The notes under the pieces: model-generated
What the model was told of the DNA's origin: nothing
Databases searched by the model: none
What the model saw: the letters and a program-made list of their open reading frames with translations, nothing else
Made by a program: the position numbers and the translations under genes
Assembly: GCA_964035575.1 (NCBI GenBank)
Contig: OZ037838.1
Coordinates: 1,116,001 to 1,180,000, forward strand
From: Rhynchopus sp. YZ270_cl-10
Taxonomy: Eukaryota > Euglenozoa > Diplonemea > Diplonemida > Diplonemidae
DNA length: 64,000 bases
Direction: 5' to 3'
In this document: positions 20,037-29,225 of the stretch, piece by piece
Layout: the number at the start of each line of letters is the position of its first letter
How positions within the stretch are numbered: position 1 is the stretch's first letter

Positions 20037-20190
20037 TGTTCATGCTTTGGCACCATGTGAAATGGGTGTGGTGACTTGCCCCCTTGTATTCCGTGGAGGC
20101 GGAAGAACTGGTGTCGTCAACAGAAGCCTGCGTCTTGCCACCACACACCTATCCAGTGATGGCAGATCTGCATCCACGAGCAAGGAAGAG
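20037..20190 (+). other. type A 3' flank of the family
   Basis: The block GTTCATGCTTTGGCACCATG through TGATGGCAGATCTGCATCCA is shared with the 3' flanks of copies 11, 14 and 16 and, in part, copy 15. In three of those it runs into a piece of the coiled-coil gene at GAGCAAGACACCGC. Here it instead continues GAGCAAGGAAGAG into unrelated sequence. Confidence 0.6.
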
Positions 20191-20388
20191 AAAACCGAAT
20201 GGAGTGGGAACGTTAGTGAGAGCGCAGCAGAAACGATAGTGGGAACGCAACGAGCTTTTTTCATAATGTTGTATTCTCCCCCACAAAATATCACGCGCAG
20301 AGAAACACTCGTTTTTTCACACAGCGCGTCCGTTGTTTGTTTTTTCTCAACGACACCTTTTTGATTTTGACAAAGGAACAAATAAATT

Positions 20389-20620
20389 GTTTTATTCTGT
20401 GTCTGCATCCTGATGAGGTGTTGACATCCAAATCTTAGCATATTTGTTTATTGCTTCTGTTTACTTCGCACTGCTTCGTCAACTCCAGGCACCTTAGACG
20501 TCTTTTTGTTCGTGTTGAAGAATAGTGATCGGAAAAAGTCAATCCGCCTTTTGTGTTTTCCTTCCCATTGCATTTTCGATGGCACAACAAACCCTCCACA
20601 CAACAACAGCACACAGGAAA
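20389..20620. repeat. intergenic repeat R2, copy 1
   Basis: GCATCCTGATGAGGTGTTGA, CAGGCACCTTAGAC and GGCACAACAAACCCTCCACA recur at 21948-22285 and 26340-26665. This copy lacks about 90 bp (GAGTCAGTGTACCCAACACT segment) present in the other two. Confidence 0.6.
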
Positions 20621-20761
20621 CGGGGCTACACGAACTGACAACCCTGCCCCACCCCACGATGTCGTGGCAGCACCGGTCCACATCAGCGCAGAGTGTCCTC
20701 TTCTTTACATTACGCTTGGGGGGGGGGGTCTCCAAACTACCCCCCAAGTCTGGCGTCTGAC

Positions 20762-21076
20762 ATGAGTCTGTACGTGTTGTCGATGGATGACGGGGTCTGG
20801 ACTCAAACAGGCTTTTTCAAGTTTAAAGAGTCCGTGCAGATCACCTTCACACAAAGCTACCCTGTTGGGAATAACAGCGTGCTCATGCTCGCAATCGCAG
20901 CCTCGCTAGTGTGCGGCTGCCTCCTCCTCGCAGTCGCGCTGCTCTTCCTCAAACGCTCCAAGCAGAACGAAGACACCACATCAAGGAACACGGGCTTCCA
21001 GGTCTGCAACGTCCTCAAGCGGGGCAGCATGTGGTCAGAGATGCCCACAGGAAGTCAATCAGCGACTATGGGATAA
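20762..21076 (+). CDS. small single-span membrane protein or exon
   Basis: 104 aa. The N-terminal 40 residues are polar (MSLYVLSMDDGVW, then a Phe/Lys-rich segment). One hydrophobic span follows (MLAIAASLVCGCLLLAVALL), then a basic stop-transfer FLKRSK and a Ser/Thr-rich tail. There is no signal peptide, so it would be type III or tail-anchored, or this is the last exon of a larger surface protein whose upstream exons are missing. It has no paralogue in the window. Compositionally it looks coding (GC-rich, no homopolymers), unlike its flanks. I do not recognise a family. Confidence 0.45.
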   Translation: MSLYVLSMDDGVWTQTGFFKFKESVQITFTQSYPVGNNSVLMLAIAASLVCGCLLLAVALLFLKRSKQNEDTTSRNTGFQVCNVLKRGSMWSEMPTGSQSATMG

Positions 21077-21249
21077 GGAGGTCTTTGTGTTTCGTGGCGT
21101 TCAGCATTTCGAATATCACTCTGTTGTTTGTCTGTGTATGGAAAATGCAGCAAACAGCCTGTTCCAGACAACACACTTAATTGGGGGAGGGTGTTTGCAT
21201 CCTCCGCCAGTTCATCTCTTTCAGCGTTTCTAGTCTTAGTTTCATTTTT

Positions 21250-21515
21250 TATTATAGGTCAATTGTCGTGACAGGGGAAAATGCTACGGTTGCTCTAAGT
21301 GTTTTCACCCTCATTTGTGCTCCTCCCTTCTCACACATCACCACCTGTACTTCACTTAATATGACATGTCTTTCACTTTTCTTGCAATTTCTATTTGGCT
21401 ATTTGGAACACATCAGTTTTCAAAAAACGTGAAAGCGTACAACTAACAAACTCTCTCCCTGTTTCGTTTCCCGCTTTCCTGAAGATAGCTATTGACATCG
21501 TAGTGTTTCTTGTGC
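21250..21515. repeat. intergenic repeat R5, copy 1
   Basis: Shares GGGGAAAATGCTACGGTTGC, TGTTTTCACCCTCATTT, GTGAAAGCGTACAACTAACA and AGATAGCTATTGACATCG with 40262-40506, allowing small indels. No coding potential conserved between the two. Confidence 0.55.
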
Positions 21516-21947
21516 ATGTGTTGCGCGTTTACTTTCTGTGGCTCAGTCGTGACCTTTTTTTACTCTCTCCTCTGGATTCCCGTGCGTGTTGTGTGTGTCA
21601 TGAGTTGGACGCCACAGAGGAGAAGTGACCTTTCTTAGCAGAAAATATCAGCTTGTTTGTGTATTGCCCTTATTTGCAAGAATACGCACCACTCTCTGTG
21701 GCTGTTCTCTAGGGCTGTTGCTCCTTGCGCTGTTAAAAGTTTTTCGGTGAATTGGTGAATTTGTTTCTGGCTTACGAACCACGTTTGTTAGCCACATCCT
21801 CTCTCTTTGCTATTGTTGTGTGTTCTCGTTTTGTTTCCACTCTTGCATGTTACGAAGTTTGAATACCACAGCCAGTCGTGTTTTTCTGCAAATGAGTACT
21901 GCAGCTCCGCATGGATTGTGTGTAATAACCAGCAAGATTTTTTTTTT

Positions 21948-22285
21948 GTTTTGTTTTGTTTTATTCTGTGCCTGCATCCTGATGAGGTGTTGACATCCAA
22001 ATCTTAGCATATTTGTTTATTGCTTCTGTTTACTTCGCACTACTAGTCCTTATTTTTGTTTAGCTTTGCCGAGTCAGTGTACCCAACACTTCTTGGCCTG
22101 TTTGGACTACACGGTGCTGTGTCCCTGATGGTGCCTTCTCTGATCAACTCCAGGCACCTTAGACTTCTTGTGTGTGTTGAAGAATAGTTATTGGAAAAAG
22201 GTTGATCTGCCTTTTGTGTTTTCCTTCCATTGCATTTCCGTTGACACAACAAACCCTCCACACAACAACAGCACACAGTATTGTG
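21948..22285. repeat. intergenic repeat R2, copy 2
   Basis: Full-length version of the repeat also at 20389 and 26340. It ends at AGCACACAGTATTG, where the GGTGTGTTGCTCTAGTGCGT block leading into copy 7 starts. Confidence 0.6.
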
Positions 22286-22433
22286 GTGTGTTGCTCTAGT
22301 GCGTTGCATCAGTATTTGCGTTGCACCTCGACCTCCACTCAGACGTAACACAAACATCACAAAACGCACAAAACAAAACAACCCACACCTCATCTCCTTC
22401 CTAGCAGAGGTGGAACAACAAGAAGACAAAACA

Positions 22434-23534
22434 ATGGATGTGACCTTTGTGCTGGAAGAGTCAGGCGTGACTGCGACAGTGGAGGTGCCGTGCGAGGCGG
22501 ACGTTGCAGCGGCAAAGGAGGTTGCGTGCACGGCGCTTGCTGTCTCGCCTGCGTCTGTCGAGATGCGCATCGGCACGCAGGTGCTGGAGGGGACGTGCCG
22601 TCTGCAGGACACTGCGTTTGGTGCAGGGGTGCAGGTTGTGCTTGCCCGCCCTCGCTTTGCTGACATCAAGTGTCCTGCTGAGTACATTTTAGAAATACGC
22701 ACGACGTCGTTGACGCTGTCGCGTTGTGGAACGCTCTGCGTCTATTGTGGGGGTGAGAATATTGGCGGCTTCGACACAGAAACCTTCGAAACTTCCTTCG
22801 CGTTCACAATAGGCCGTTCTGTGTACGGTGCCCCTGCCATCTCGCAGTGCAAGACACGCTGCTACCTGCCGTGTATGTGGCACCTTCTCGAGGTTGCGCT
22901 TCCGGGTGGGGAGGTGCTCCGCAAAGTCGACGGCACCTCGCAGTCTGTGTTTGCGTGTGGTGGTGTTGTTGTCTCGAAGAGAAACGATGGTGTCTACGTA
23001 TATGACGAAGACCTGACGTTGCTCCGCTCTCTCTCGCATAATGGGTGCTGGCTCGTAGCAGTGTCGGACTGTGGTGGGTGGGTGATCACCTCCTCCACAA
23101 GGGAGGAGAAGGTACGTCTGTGGGATGTGAACACAGGTGAAGCTGTGGCATGTGTGCTTGTGGATGCGTGGTGTGTGGCACTTTCACGATCTGCCTCTGT
23201 CGTTGCAGTGGAGTGCTCTGGCAACGTGCAGCTCTATGACCGGAGTGGTGCGGCTCTTCGCAGTATTGATGTGGGTGGGGATGTCGACGACATGCAGTTC
23301 ACCCCGTGTGGGAAGTACCTTGTGGTCAGGGTAGAGGGTACGGATTCTGATGATGACACAGATGACGATTACAATACGCCCCTGCACCAATATGATGTGG
23401 CGACCACGTCCTGTGTGCGTGTGATACCAAATGTCCAACGGTTTGCGATATCGCCGTGTTCACGTGTGGTTGTGGTATTGGAAGAAGATGGCAACATTGT
23501 GACGAGACATCTTTACCCACACAACAGTGAGTGA
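22434..23534 (+). CDS. UBL-beta-propeller family, copy 7
   Basis: 366 aa, the shortest intact member, from a single ATG (MDVTF). The UBL has the FGAG variant. The first blade is very short (ILEIRTTSLTLSRCGTLC). A highly acidic loop (DSDDDTDDDYN) precedes HQYDV, and WSGA is changed to RSGA in the fifth blade, removing the Trp of the YDWSG motif; ATMSC is ATTSC. A Phe to Val change follows SRSAS (VVAVEC). These framework changes suggest mild relaxation. Ends LYPHNSE. The leader is the 3' half of type B with a GAGGTGGAACAACAAGAAG variant. Confidence 0.85.
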   Translation: MDVTFVLEESGVTATVEVPCEADVAAAKEVACTALAVSPASVEMRIGTQVLEGTCRLQDTAFGAGVQVVLARPRFADIKCPAEYILEIRTTSLTLSRCGTLCVYCGGENIGGFDTETFETSFAFTIGRSVYGAPAISQCKTRCYLPCMWHLLEVALPGGEVLRKVDGTSQSVFACGGVVVSKRNDGVYVYDEDLTLLRSLSHNGCWLVAVSDCGGWVITSSTREEKVRLWDVNTGEAVACVLVDAWCVALSRSASVVAVECSGNVQLYDRSGAALRSIDVGGDVDDMQFTPCGKYLVVRVEGTDSDDDTDDDYNTPLHQYDVATTSCVRVIPNVQRFAISPCSRVVVVLEEDGNIVTRHLYPHNSE

Positions 23535-23718
23535 TGTGTGACCAGGGGAGGGTGGTGATGAGTATACCCCAGGGTACCAACAAAAAAACCCAAGACCCTC
23601 AAAACACTCCCAAAAGCTCTCTTTTTAGCCTTGTTGCAGGAACACATATTCTCTCTTCTTGTCGTTGCGAAGTGACACCACCAACCATCACATCAAACAA
23701 AACAGACCCCTTAACAAT

Positions 23719-24885
23719 ATGATGGATGTGACCTTTGTGCTGGAAGAGTCAGGCGTGACTGCGACAGTGGAGGTGCCGTGCGAGGCGGACGCTGCAGCGG
23801 CAAAGGAGGTTGCGTGCACGGCGCTTGCTGTCTCGCCTGCGTCTGTCGAGATGCGCATCGGCACGCAGGTGCTGGAGGGGACGTGCCGTCTGCAGGACAC
23901 TGCGTTTGGTGCAGGGGTGCAGGTTGTGCTTGCTCGCCGCTTTGCTGACATCAAGTGTCCTGCTGAGTACGATGCCCGTGTGTGGGGAGCAGAATTGTCG
24001 CTGTCGCGTTGTGGAACGCTCTGCGTCTATACTCCGCACGGGCGTGGGGAGGTTGTTGGTTTAGACACGGAAACCTTCAGCCCTGCCTTCTCGTTCAAAG
24101 TGGACGATGCTGCGAAAGGGCGTCACCCTGCCGTCTCGCAGTGCAAGACACGCTGCTACTTGGCGTGTGTGGATCACCTTCTCGAGCTTGCGCTTCCGGA
24201 TGGGGAGGTGCTTCGCAAAGTCGACGGCACCTCGTACTCAGTGTTCGTCTGTGGTGGTGTTGTTGTCTCCCGAGGCACAGACGGCGTCTCTGTGTATGAC
24301 GAAGACCTGACGTTGCTCCGCTCTCTCTCACACAAGGTGTGTAGACACACGGCAGTGTCTGACTGTGGTGGGTGGGTGATGACCTCCTCCGTCAAGGAGA
24401 ACAACGCACGTCTGTGGGATGTGAACACAGGTGAAGCTGTGGCATGTGTGCCTGCGGATGGGGGCACGATGTCGCTTTCACGGTCTGCCTCTGTCTTTGC
24501 TGTGGGGCAGAGGAGCACCGTGCAGCTCTATGACTGGAGTGGTGCGGCTCTTCGCAGTGTTGATGTGGGTGAGTCTAACGAGAGCATGCAGTTGGTTGGG
24601 GGTCTCTGGGGCATGCAGTTCACACCATGTGGGAAGTACCTTGTGGTGGGGATTTATGTTCTTGAATATGACGAAGATGACATTTCTCACCCTAACTGGA
24701 GATTAGGTCCTCCGGCATCTACAACGTACCTGCACCAGTATGATGTGGCGACCATGTCCTGTGTGCGTGTGATACCAGAAAACTACAGTGTGTCCTTTGC
24801 GATATCGCCGTGTTCACGCGTTGTTGTGGTTGGGCAATCAAATGGCATTGTGACGAGACATCTGTACCCACACAACAGTGAGTGA
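23719..24885 (+). CDS. UBL-beta-propeller family, copy 8
   Basis: 388 aa. The UBL has Val to Ala (CEADAAAA) and FGAG. The first blade reads ARVWGAELSLSRCGTLCVYT. A long loop (GESNESMQLVGGLWG, then MQFTPC) and a second insertion, LEYDEDDISHPNWRLGPPAS, make this the loop-richest propeller. From about residue 235 to the end and on into the 3' flank it is nearly identical to copy 10, pointing to a recent duplication or conversion. Its HKVCRHTAVSDCGG segment reappears in copy 16. The leader is type C. Confidence 0.85.
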   Translation: MMDVTFVLEESGVTATVEVPCEADAAAAKEVACTALAVSPASVEMRIGTQVLEGTCRLQDTAFGAGVQVVLARRFADIKCPAEYDARVWGAELSLSRCGTLCVYTPHGRGEVVGLDTETFSPAFSFKVDDAAKGRHPAVSQCKTRCYLACVDHLLELALPDGEVLRKVDGTSYSVFVCGGVVVSRGTDGVSVYDEDLTLLRSLSHKVCRHTAVSDCGGWVMTSSVKENNARLWDVNTGEAVACVPADGGTMSLSRSASVFAVGQRSTVQLYDWSGAALRSVDVGESNESMQLVGGLWGMQFTPCGKYLVVGIYVLEYDEDDISHPNWRLGPPASTTYLHQYDVATMSCVRVIPENYSVSFAISPCSRVVVVGQSNGIVTRHLYPHNSE

Positions 24886-25103
24886 TGTGTGACCAGGGGA
24901 GGGTGGTGATAAATATAACCCAGAGTACCAGCAAAACAACCCAAGACCCTCAAAACACCCCCAAGAGACTCCCCTTTTAGCCCTGTGTTGCTGCTTTTCT
25001 CTTTGCCTCACAGGTAGCCCACCTCACACGCGAATCCGCAAACCCGCAAACGCGTATGACGTGGGTAGCGTAGCAACTAAACAAAAGAAAGGGGTTTTTA
25101 TTA
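24886..25103. other. 3' flank shared with copy 10
   Basis: TGTGTGACCAGGGGAGGG, TATAACCCAGAGTACCAGCA and CACAGGTAGCCCACCTCACA match 30399-30550 and 57175-57345. It then joins a GCGTATGACGTGGGTAGCGT segment (also at 18427), whose AAAGGGGTTTTTATTA is the target of the next insertion. Confidence 0.5.
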
Positions 25104-25504
25104 CAGTCATCCAACAAAGGTTGGTGGGGTAAAAACCCACCAAATTTTTTCGAGACCCCAAACCCACCAACGTTTTTACCCCACCAACCTTTTTACCCAC
25201 CAACCTTAGTGGTTTCTAACCTGTGTTTACCATGTACCCGCAAACCCAAAAGTGCAACCTTGACGGTGTAAACCTGCGGCAGGTTCTGTATATGGGGTCA
25301 TCTTTTTTTACTTTTGCGGTATTATTTTTTCAATCTGGACCGGGTTTGTGGGTGGAAGTGGGGGAGGGGAGGAGGGGCACAGGGGCATAGGGGTCCACGT
25401 AAAGGAAACTCAAAAATGCAGTTCTAATCCAAAAAACCCACCAAATTTTTTCGAGACCCCAAATCCACCAACGTTTTTACCCACCAACGTTTGTTGGATG
25501 ACGG
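25104..25504. mobile_element. TA-flanked MITE (Tc1/mariner-like ends)
   Basis: The left end CAGTCATCCAACAAAGG and right end CGTTTGTTGGATGACGG are inverted with small mismatches, between TA at 25102-25103 and 25505-25506. Inside each end are GTTGGTGGG and CCCACCAACGTTTTTACCC palindromic words, and both halves contain AAATTTTTTCGAGACCCCAA in direct orientation. 401 bp, no transposase. Confidence 0.65.
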
Positions 25505-25506
25505 TA

Positions 25507-26337
25507 CAGACCTATTCACATAAATTGTAATTTGTAATTTATAGGCCTTTTTGAAAAAGGGCATTTTTATTTTAAATAACAGTTTTTATATTACAATTTT
25601 CAAAAATAGTAATTTTATCGCCCCCCGCCCCCCCTTTTTTTTTTATTTTTTAAATTACAATTTTCACGATTTGTAATTCGCAAACCCGTAAAGCTAGTAG
25701 GCGTGTTGAACGTATTGGCACGTGAGCCTACAACGCCTTCCCTGTTGCTGCCGCGTACTGCGGTTTCTTGTTGGTCCACTCAGCGGGGTTACATCCCTGT
25801 ATCTTAGACGCGAGGGGATATGCAGACAGCACATATCGGAATCAATACAGAGATTGTGTGAAGAGACTTCTTCTTTCGCTTCTGTTGCAACGTCAGGTTG
25901 CACAATATCAGGACGGCAATGATCGTGAAACTTCATAATATTATGAAGTAATACTTTCCCCTCCCAATCAACTATGTCGATTGTTGAGTCACATTTGAAC
26001 GGCTTATGATGCGGTCGTGCTTTGAAGCTTTTGTGCGAGACGAGATCTGGGCTTTGGAGGTTTTGGTGGGCCTGAACGAAGGTGATCTCCGGGATGCAGA
26101 TGGAATTTTGGGAGTTTGTGCAATCAACGATAAAACCTTTTTTTCCCTTTTACTTACCTATCCGAGTTACTATTTTTATATTACAATTTTGCCACTTTGT
26201 TATTTTATGGGTGTTTTTGGGTTTATTTTAAATTACAAATTTATTTAATTGTAATTCAAAATAGTAATTTTTGCACTTTTTTCGGGGTGAAAATTTATTT
26301 TTTATTTTTATTTTTACTATTTTTGTGAATAGGTCTG
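25507..26337. mobile_element. second TA-flanked MITE, abutting the first
   Basis: The left end CAGACCTATTCACA and right end TGTGAATAGGTCTG are perfect inverted repeats flanked by TA at 25505-25506 and 26338-26339. The outer thirds are extremely AT-rich, with AATTTGTAATTT-type words. The middle (25690-26130) is a GC-richer segment that looks captured but has no recognisable gene. The left TA is shared with the right TA of the first MITE. Confidence 0.65.
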
Positions 26338-26339
26338 TA

Positions 26340-26665
26340 TTTGTTTTATTCTGTGTCTGCATCCTGAGGTGTTGACACCCAAATCTTAGCATATTTGTTT
26401 ATTGTTTCTGTTTACTTCGCACTGCTTGCTAGTCCTTATTTTTGTTTAGCTCTGACGAGTCAGTGCACCCAACACTTCTTGGCCTGTTTGGACTACACGG
26501 TGCTGTGTCCCTGATGGTGCCTTCTCTGATCAACTCCAGGCACCTTAGACTTCTTGTGTTGAAGAATGGTGATTGGAAAAAGGTTGATCTGCCTTTTGTG
26601 TTTTCCTTCCATTGCATTTCCGTTGGCACAACAAACCCTCCACACAACAGCACACAGTATTGCGG
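26340..26665. repeat. intergenic repeat R2, copy 3
   Basis: Same unit as 20389 and 21948. It starts directly at the right TA of the preceding MITE, so the MITE pair inserted into or beside this repeat. It is followed by the same CGGTGTGTTGCTCTAGTGCG block as copy 2 of the repeat. Confidence 0.6.
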
Positions 26666-26814
26666 TGTGTTGCTCTAGTGCGTTGCATCAGTATTTGCGT
26701 TGCACCTCGACCTCCACTCAGACGTAACGCAAACATCACAAAACACACAAAACAAAATAACCCACACCTCATCTCCTCCCAACAGAGGTGGAACAAGAGG
26801 AAGAAGACAAAACA

Positions 26815-28410
26815 ATGATGGATGTTGGTGCTTCCCGGGGGGTATGCATTTCACAAATTTTCAATTCAATTCACAACTTTTCACAACTTTTCACCACCCT
26901 TTTTTTCTTCGTTGGTGAAGCCTTTAAATGCCGGCATTTGCATTTCCGGAATCCGTCCGGCCAGTGGTGGGGTCAATTTGCCGAAATGGACAAGTTCTCG
27001 TCATTTCCGCACAGTGCACAGTACACAGGTACACAGGTACACCACATCACGTTCTATCTTGTGAATCCCAGCATGCCCCTCAATGGGTGGGTCACCACCC
27101 AACCCAAAAAAAACCCCCCCCCCAAAAAAAAAATCAATTCACAACTTTTCACAACTTTTCACAATTTTTCACAATTTTTCACCATTTTTCACCAGCCTTC
27201 ACAATTTTATAGCGGTTTTCGTGTTGTGAAAACTTGTGAAAACTTGTCACATTTTGTGAAAATTTGTGAAATGCATACCCCCGGGGAAGCACCAGATGTG
27301 ACCTTTGTGCTGGAAGAGTCAGGCGTGACTGCGACAGTGGAGGTGCCGTGCGAGGCGGACGTTGCAGCGGCAAAGGAGGTTGCGTGCACGGCGCTTGCTG
27401 TCTCGCCTGCGTCTGTCGAGATGCGCATCGGCACGCAGGTGCTGGAGGGGACGTGCCGTCTGCAGGACACTGCGTTTGATGCAGGTGTGCAGGTTGTGCT
27501 TGCCCGCCGCTTTGCTGACATCAAGTGTCCTGCTGAGTACAGGGTAGAGAGAGATCTTGCACATGGGAATGTGCAGGGCTGGTCAGCGGGTAACTTTCGA
27601 TACTTCTCGTTGTCTCCTTGTGGAGTGCTGTGCCTCTACTGCAGCCCATCATGTATTCGTGGTTTCGACACAGAAACCTTCGACACTGCCTTCCAAATCA
27701 CAGTGAGCGAGAGCTGCAGAAGCGCACCTGCTATCTCGCAGTGCGAGACATGCTGCTACCTGGCGTGTTGGAGGGAAGGCCTTCTCGAGGTTGCGCTTCC
27801 GGGTGGGGAGGTGCTCCGCAAAGTCGACGACATCTCGAGAGCAGTGTTTGCGTGTGGCAGTGTTGTTATCTCCGTGGGTGACGACGGCGTCTCTGTGTAT
27901 GACGAAAACCTGACGTTGCTCCGCTCTCTCTCACACGAGGATTGCGAGGAAGTCGCAGTGTCGGACTGTGGTGGGTGGGTGATCACCTCCTCCGCCGCAG
28001 AGAACAACGCACGTCTGTGGGATGTGAACACAGGTGAAGCTGTGGCATGTGTGCCGATCGAGGGGGATCACCACGAAGTGGCGCTTTCACGGTTTGCCTC
28101 TGTCTTTGCTGTGGTGGGGGAGGGAAACACCATGCACCTCTATGATTGGAGTGGTGCGGCTCTTCGCAGTGTTGATGTGGATGGGGATACCGGGCTCATG
28201 CAGTTCACCCCGTGTGGGAAGTACCTTGTGGTCAAGGTTGACCGGGAGCAGCTGCACCAGTATGATGTGGCGACGATGTCCTGTGTGCGTGTGATCCCGG
28301 ACATCTCCGGTGTGTCGTTTGCAATATCGCCGTGTTCGCGTGTGGTTGTGTTTCGGTCCGCTTCTGGTGGCATTTTGACTAGACATCTGTACCCCCACAA
28401 CAGTGAGTGA
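26815..28410 (+). CDS. UBL-beta-propeller copy 9 with an in-frame MITE insertion
   Basis: 531 aa in one uninterrupted frame. After only MMDV the frame enters a 469-bp element, reads through about 157 codons of it (Phe/His/Asn/Ser-rich, with a Lys-Pro patch), and returns as [10 protein letters not shown] to the full UBL and propeller. Element plus 5-bp duplication is 474 bp, 158 codons. The product would be a UBL-propeller with a long novel N-terminal extension. An internal start, or splicing of the insert, could restore a normal protein, but the next in-frame ATG after the insert is inside the UBL (EMRIG). The propeller has a long first loop (VERDLAHGNVQGWSAGNF) and a short blade before HQYDV. 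Ends LYPHNSE. Confidence 0.75.
   Translation: MMDVGASRGVCISQIFNSIHNFSQLFTTLFFFVGEAFKCRHLHFRNPSGQWWGQFAEMDKFSSFPHSAQYTGTQVHHITFYLVNPSMPLNGWVTTQPKKNPPPKKKINSQLFTTFHNFSQFFTIFHQPSQFYSGFRVVKTCENLSHFVKICEMHTPGEAPDVTFVLEESGVTATVEVPCEADVAAAKEVACTALAVSPASVEMRIGTQVLEGTCRLQDTAFDAGVQVVLARRFADIKCPAEYRVERDLAHGNVQGWSAGNFRYFSLSPCGVLCLYCSPSCIRGFDTETFDTAFQITVSESCRSAPAISQCETCCYLACWREGLLEVALPGGEVLRKVDDISRAVFACGSVVISVGDDGVSVYDENLTLLRSLSHEDCEEVAVSDCGGWVITSSAAENNARLWDVNTGEAVACVPIEGDHHEVALSRFASVFAVVGEGNTMHLYDWSGAALRSVDVDGDTGLMQFTPCGKYLVVKVDREQLHQYDVATMSCVRVIPDISGVSFAISPCSRVVVFRSASGGILTRHLYPHNSE
26826..27294. mobile_element. 469-bp MITE with 5-bp target duplication
   Basis: The termini begin TGGTGCTTCCC and end GGGAAGCACCA, and continue as long imperfect inverted repeats (GTATGCATTTCACAAATTTT and its complement). 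The duplication gatgt is at 26821-26825 and 27295-27299. Inside are TTCACAACTTTTCACAA-type tandem words and two to three GTACACAG units, the same 8-mer that is amplified at 41291. The superfamily is uncertain; the 5-bp duplication is not hAT or mariner. Confidence 0.8.
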
Positions 28411-29225
28411 GTGGTAAAGGTGTGGCCTATAAGGTCTTATTTGGGGTTTTGTTCGAATCCTATCAAAGTAGCTATTTGGTGGGTGATTTATTCGGCAGAA
28501 AAGTGGTACATCGTGTCCTCGTGGCCTCCACGTTCTACTTGCGCTGAAGGGGAAAGGATTAGATGATGAATGAACGTTTTCGTTTTTTACTTTTAGTAAA
28601 CATATAGTATTTGACAAAATGCTCGAGACCCTCGTGAAAAGTCGCGCGTCTGCGTATCCCGCTCCCCGCTTGTTTTGTGTGGAAGCGAACAACAAACGAC
28701 CTTTATTTTTTACCCCCATCGTTTATAGTCTTTTGAGCAACAAGCAAAGAGGAACGAGTCTCTCGAGCATTTTTTTTTTGGAAAACAGCTCGGGGAGTGG
28801 ATGTGAACAAGGTGGACACACTGAAAGGCACCACAATCAACACTCAATTCTGTATCAATGAGATCCTTATCCCATTCTTCCACTTTTTCTTCTTGTACGA
28901 GTATGCAATGAAAGACGCGTTCTTCGGTCATCTCCCCTCCCCGGATGGATGCGATCAACACACAACAAACAATGAATAAAGAAGGGGGGTATTTCCTTAT
29001 TGCATCCATCAGTATTTGCGTTGCACCCTCGACTTACTAGCCTGTGAGGGAATTCATTTTCAGATATTTTGAGGATAACGACCAAACCACCCTTTACCTC
29101 TTTTTTTTCACTTTCGCCTTGTGCCATCCCTCTTCTGTTGGTGGAAACTACAGACACACACAAAACAATACAACCCACACCACATCTCCTTCCCAACAGA
29201 GGTGGAACAAGAAGAAGACAAAACA
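28411..29225. other. intergenic: shared 3' flank, short repeats, type B leader
   Basis: 28411-28552 repeats the 3' flank of copy 5. 28925-28990 (GGATGGATGCGATCAACACA, ATGAATAAAGAAGGGGGGTA) recurs at 46370-46432. 29000-29225 is the GTTGCATC block and type B leader of copy 10. The short frames here have no coding character. Confidence 0.45.

Noticed and set aside
20410-20430. CTGATGAGGTG as another hammerhead core (also at 21980)
   Set aside because: No helix of useful length and no GAAA follows; the 26360 copy of this repeat has even lost the CTGATGA.
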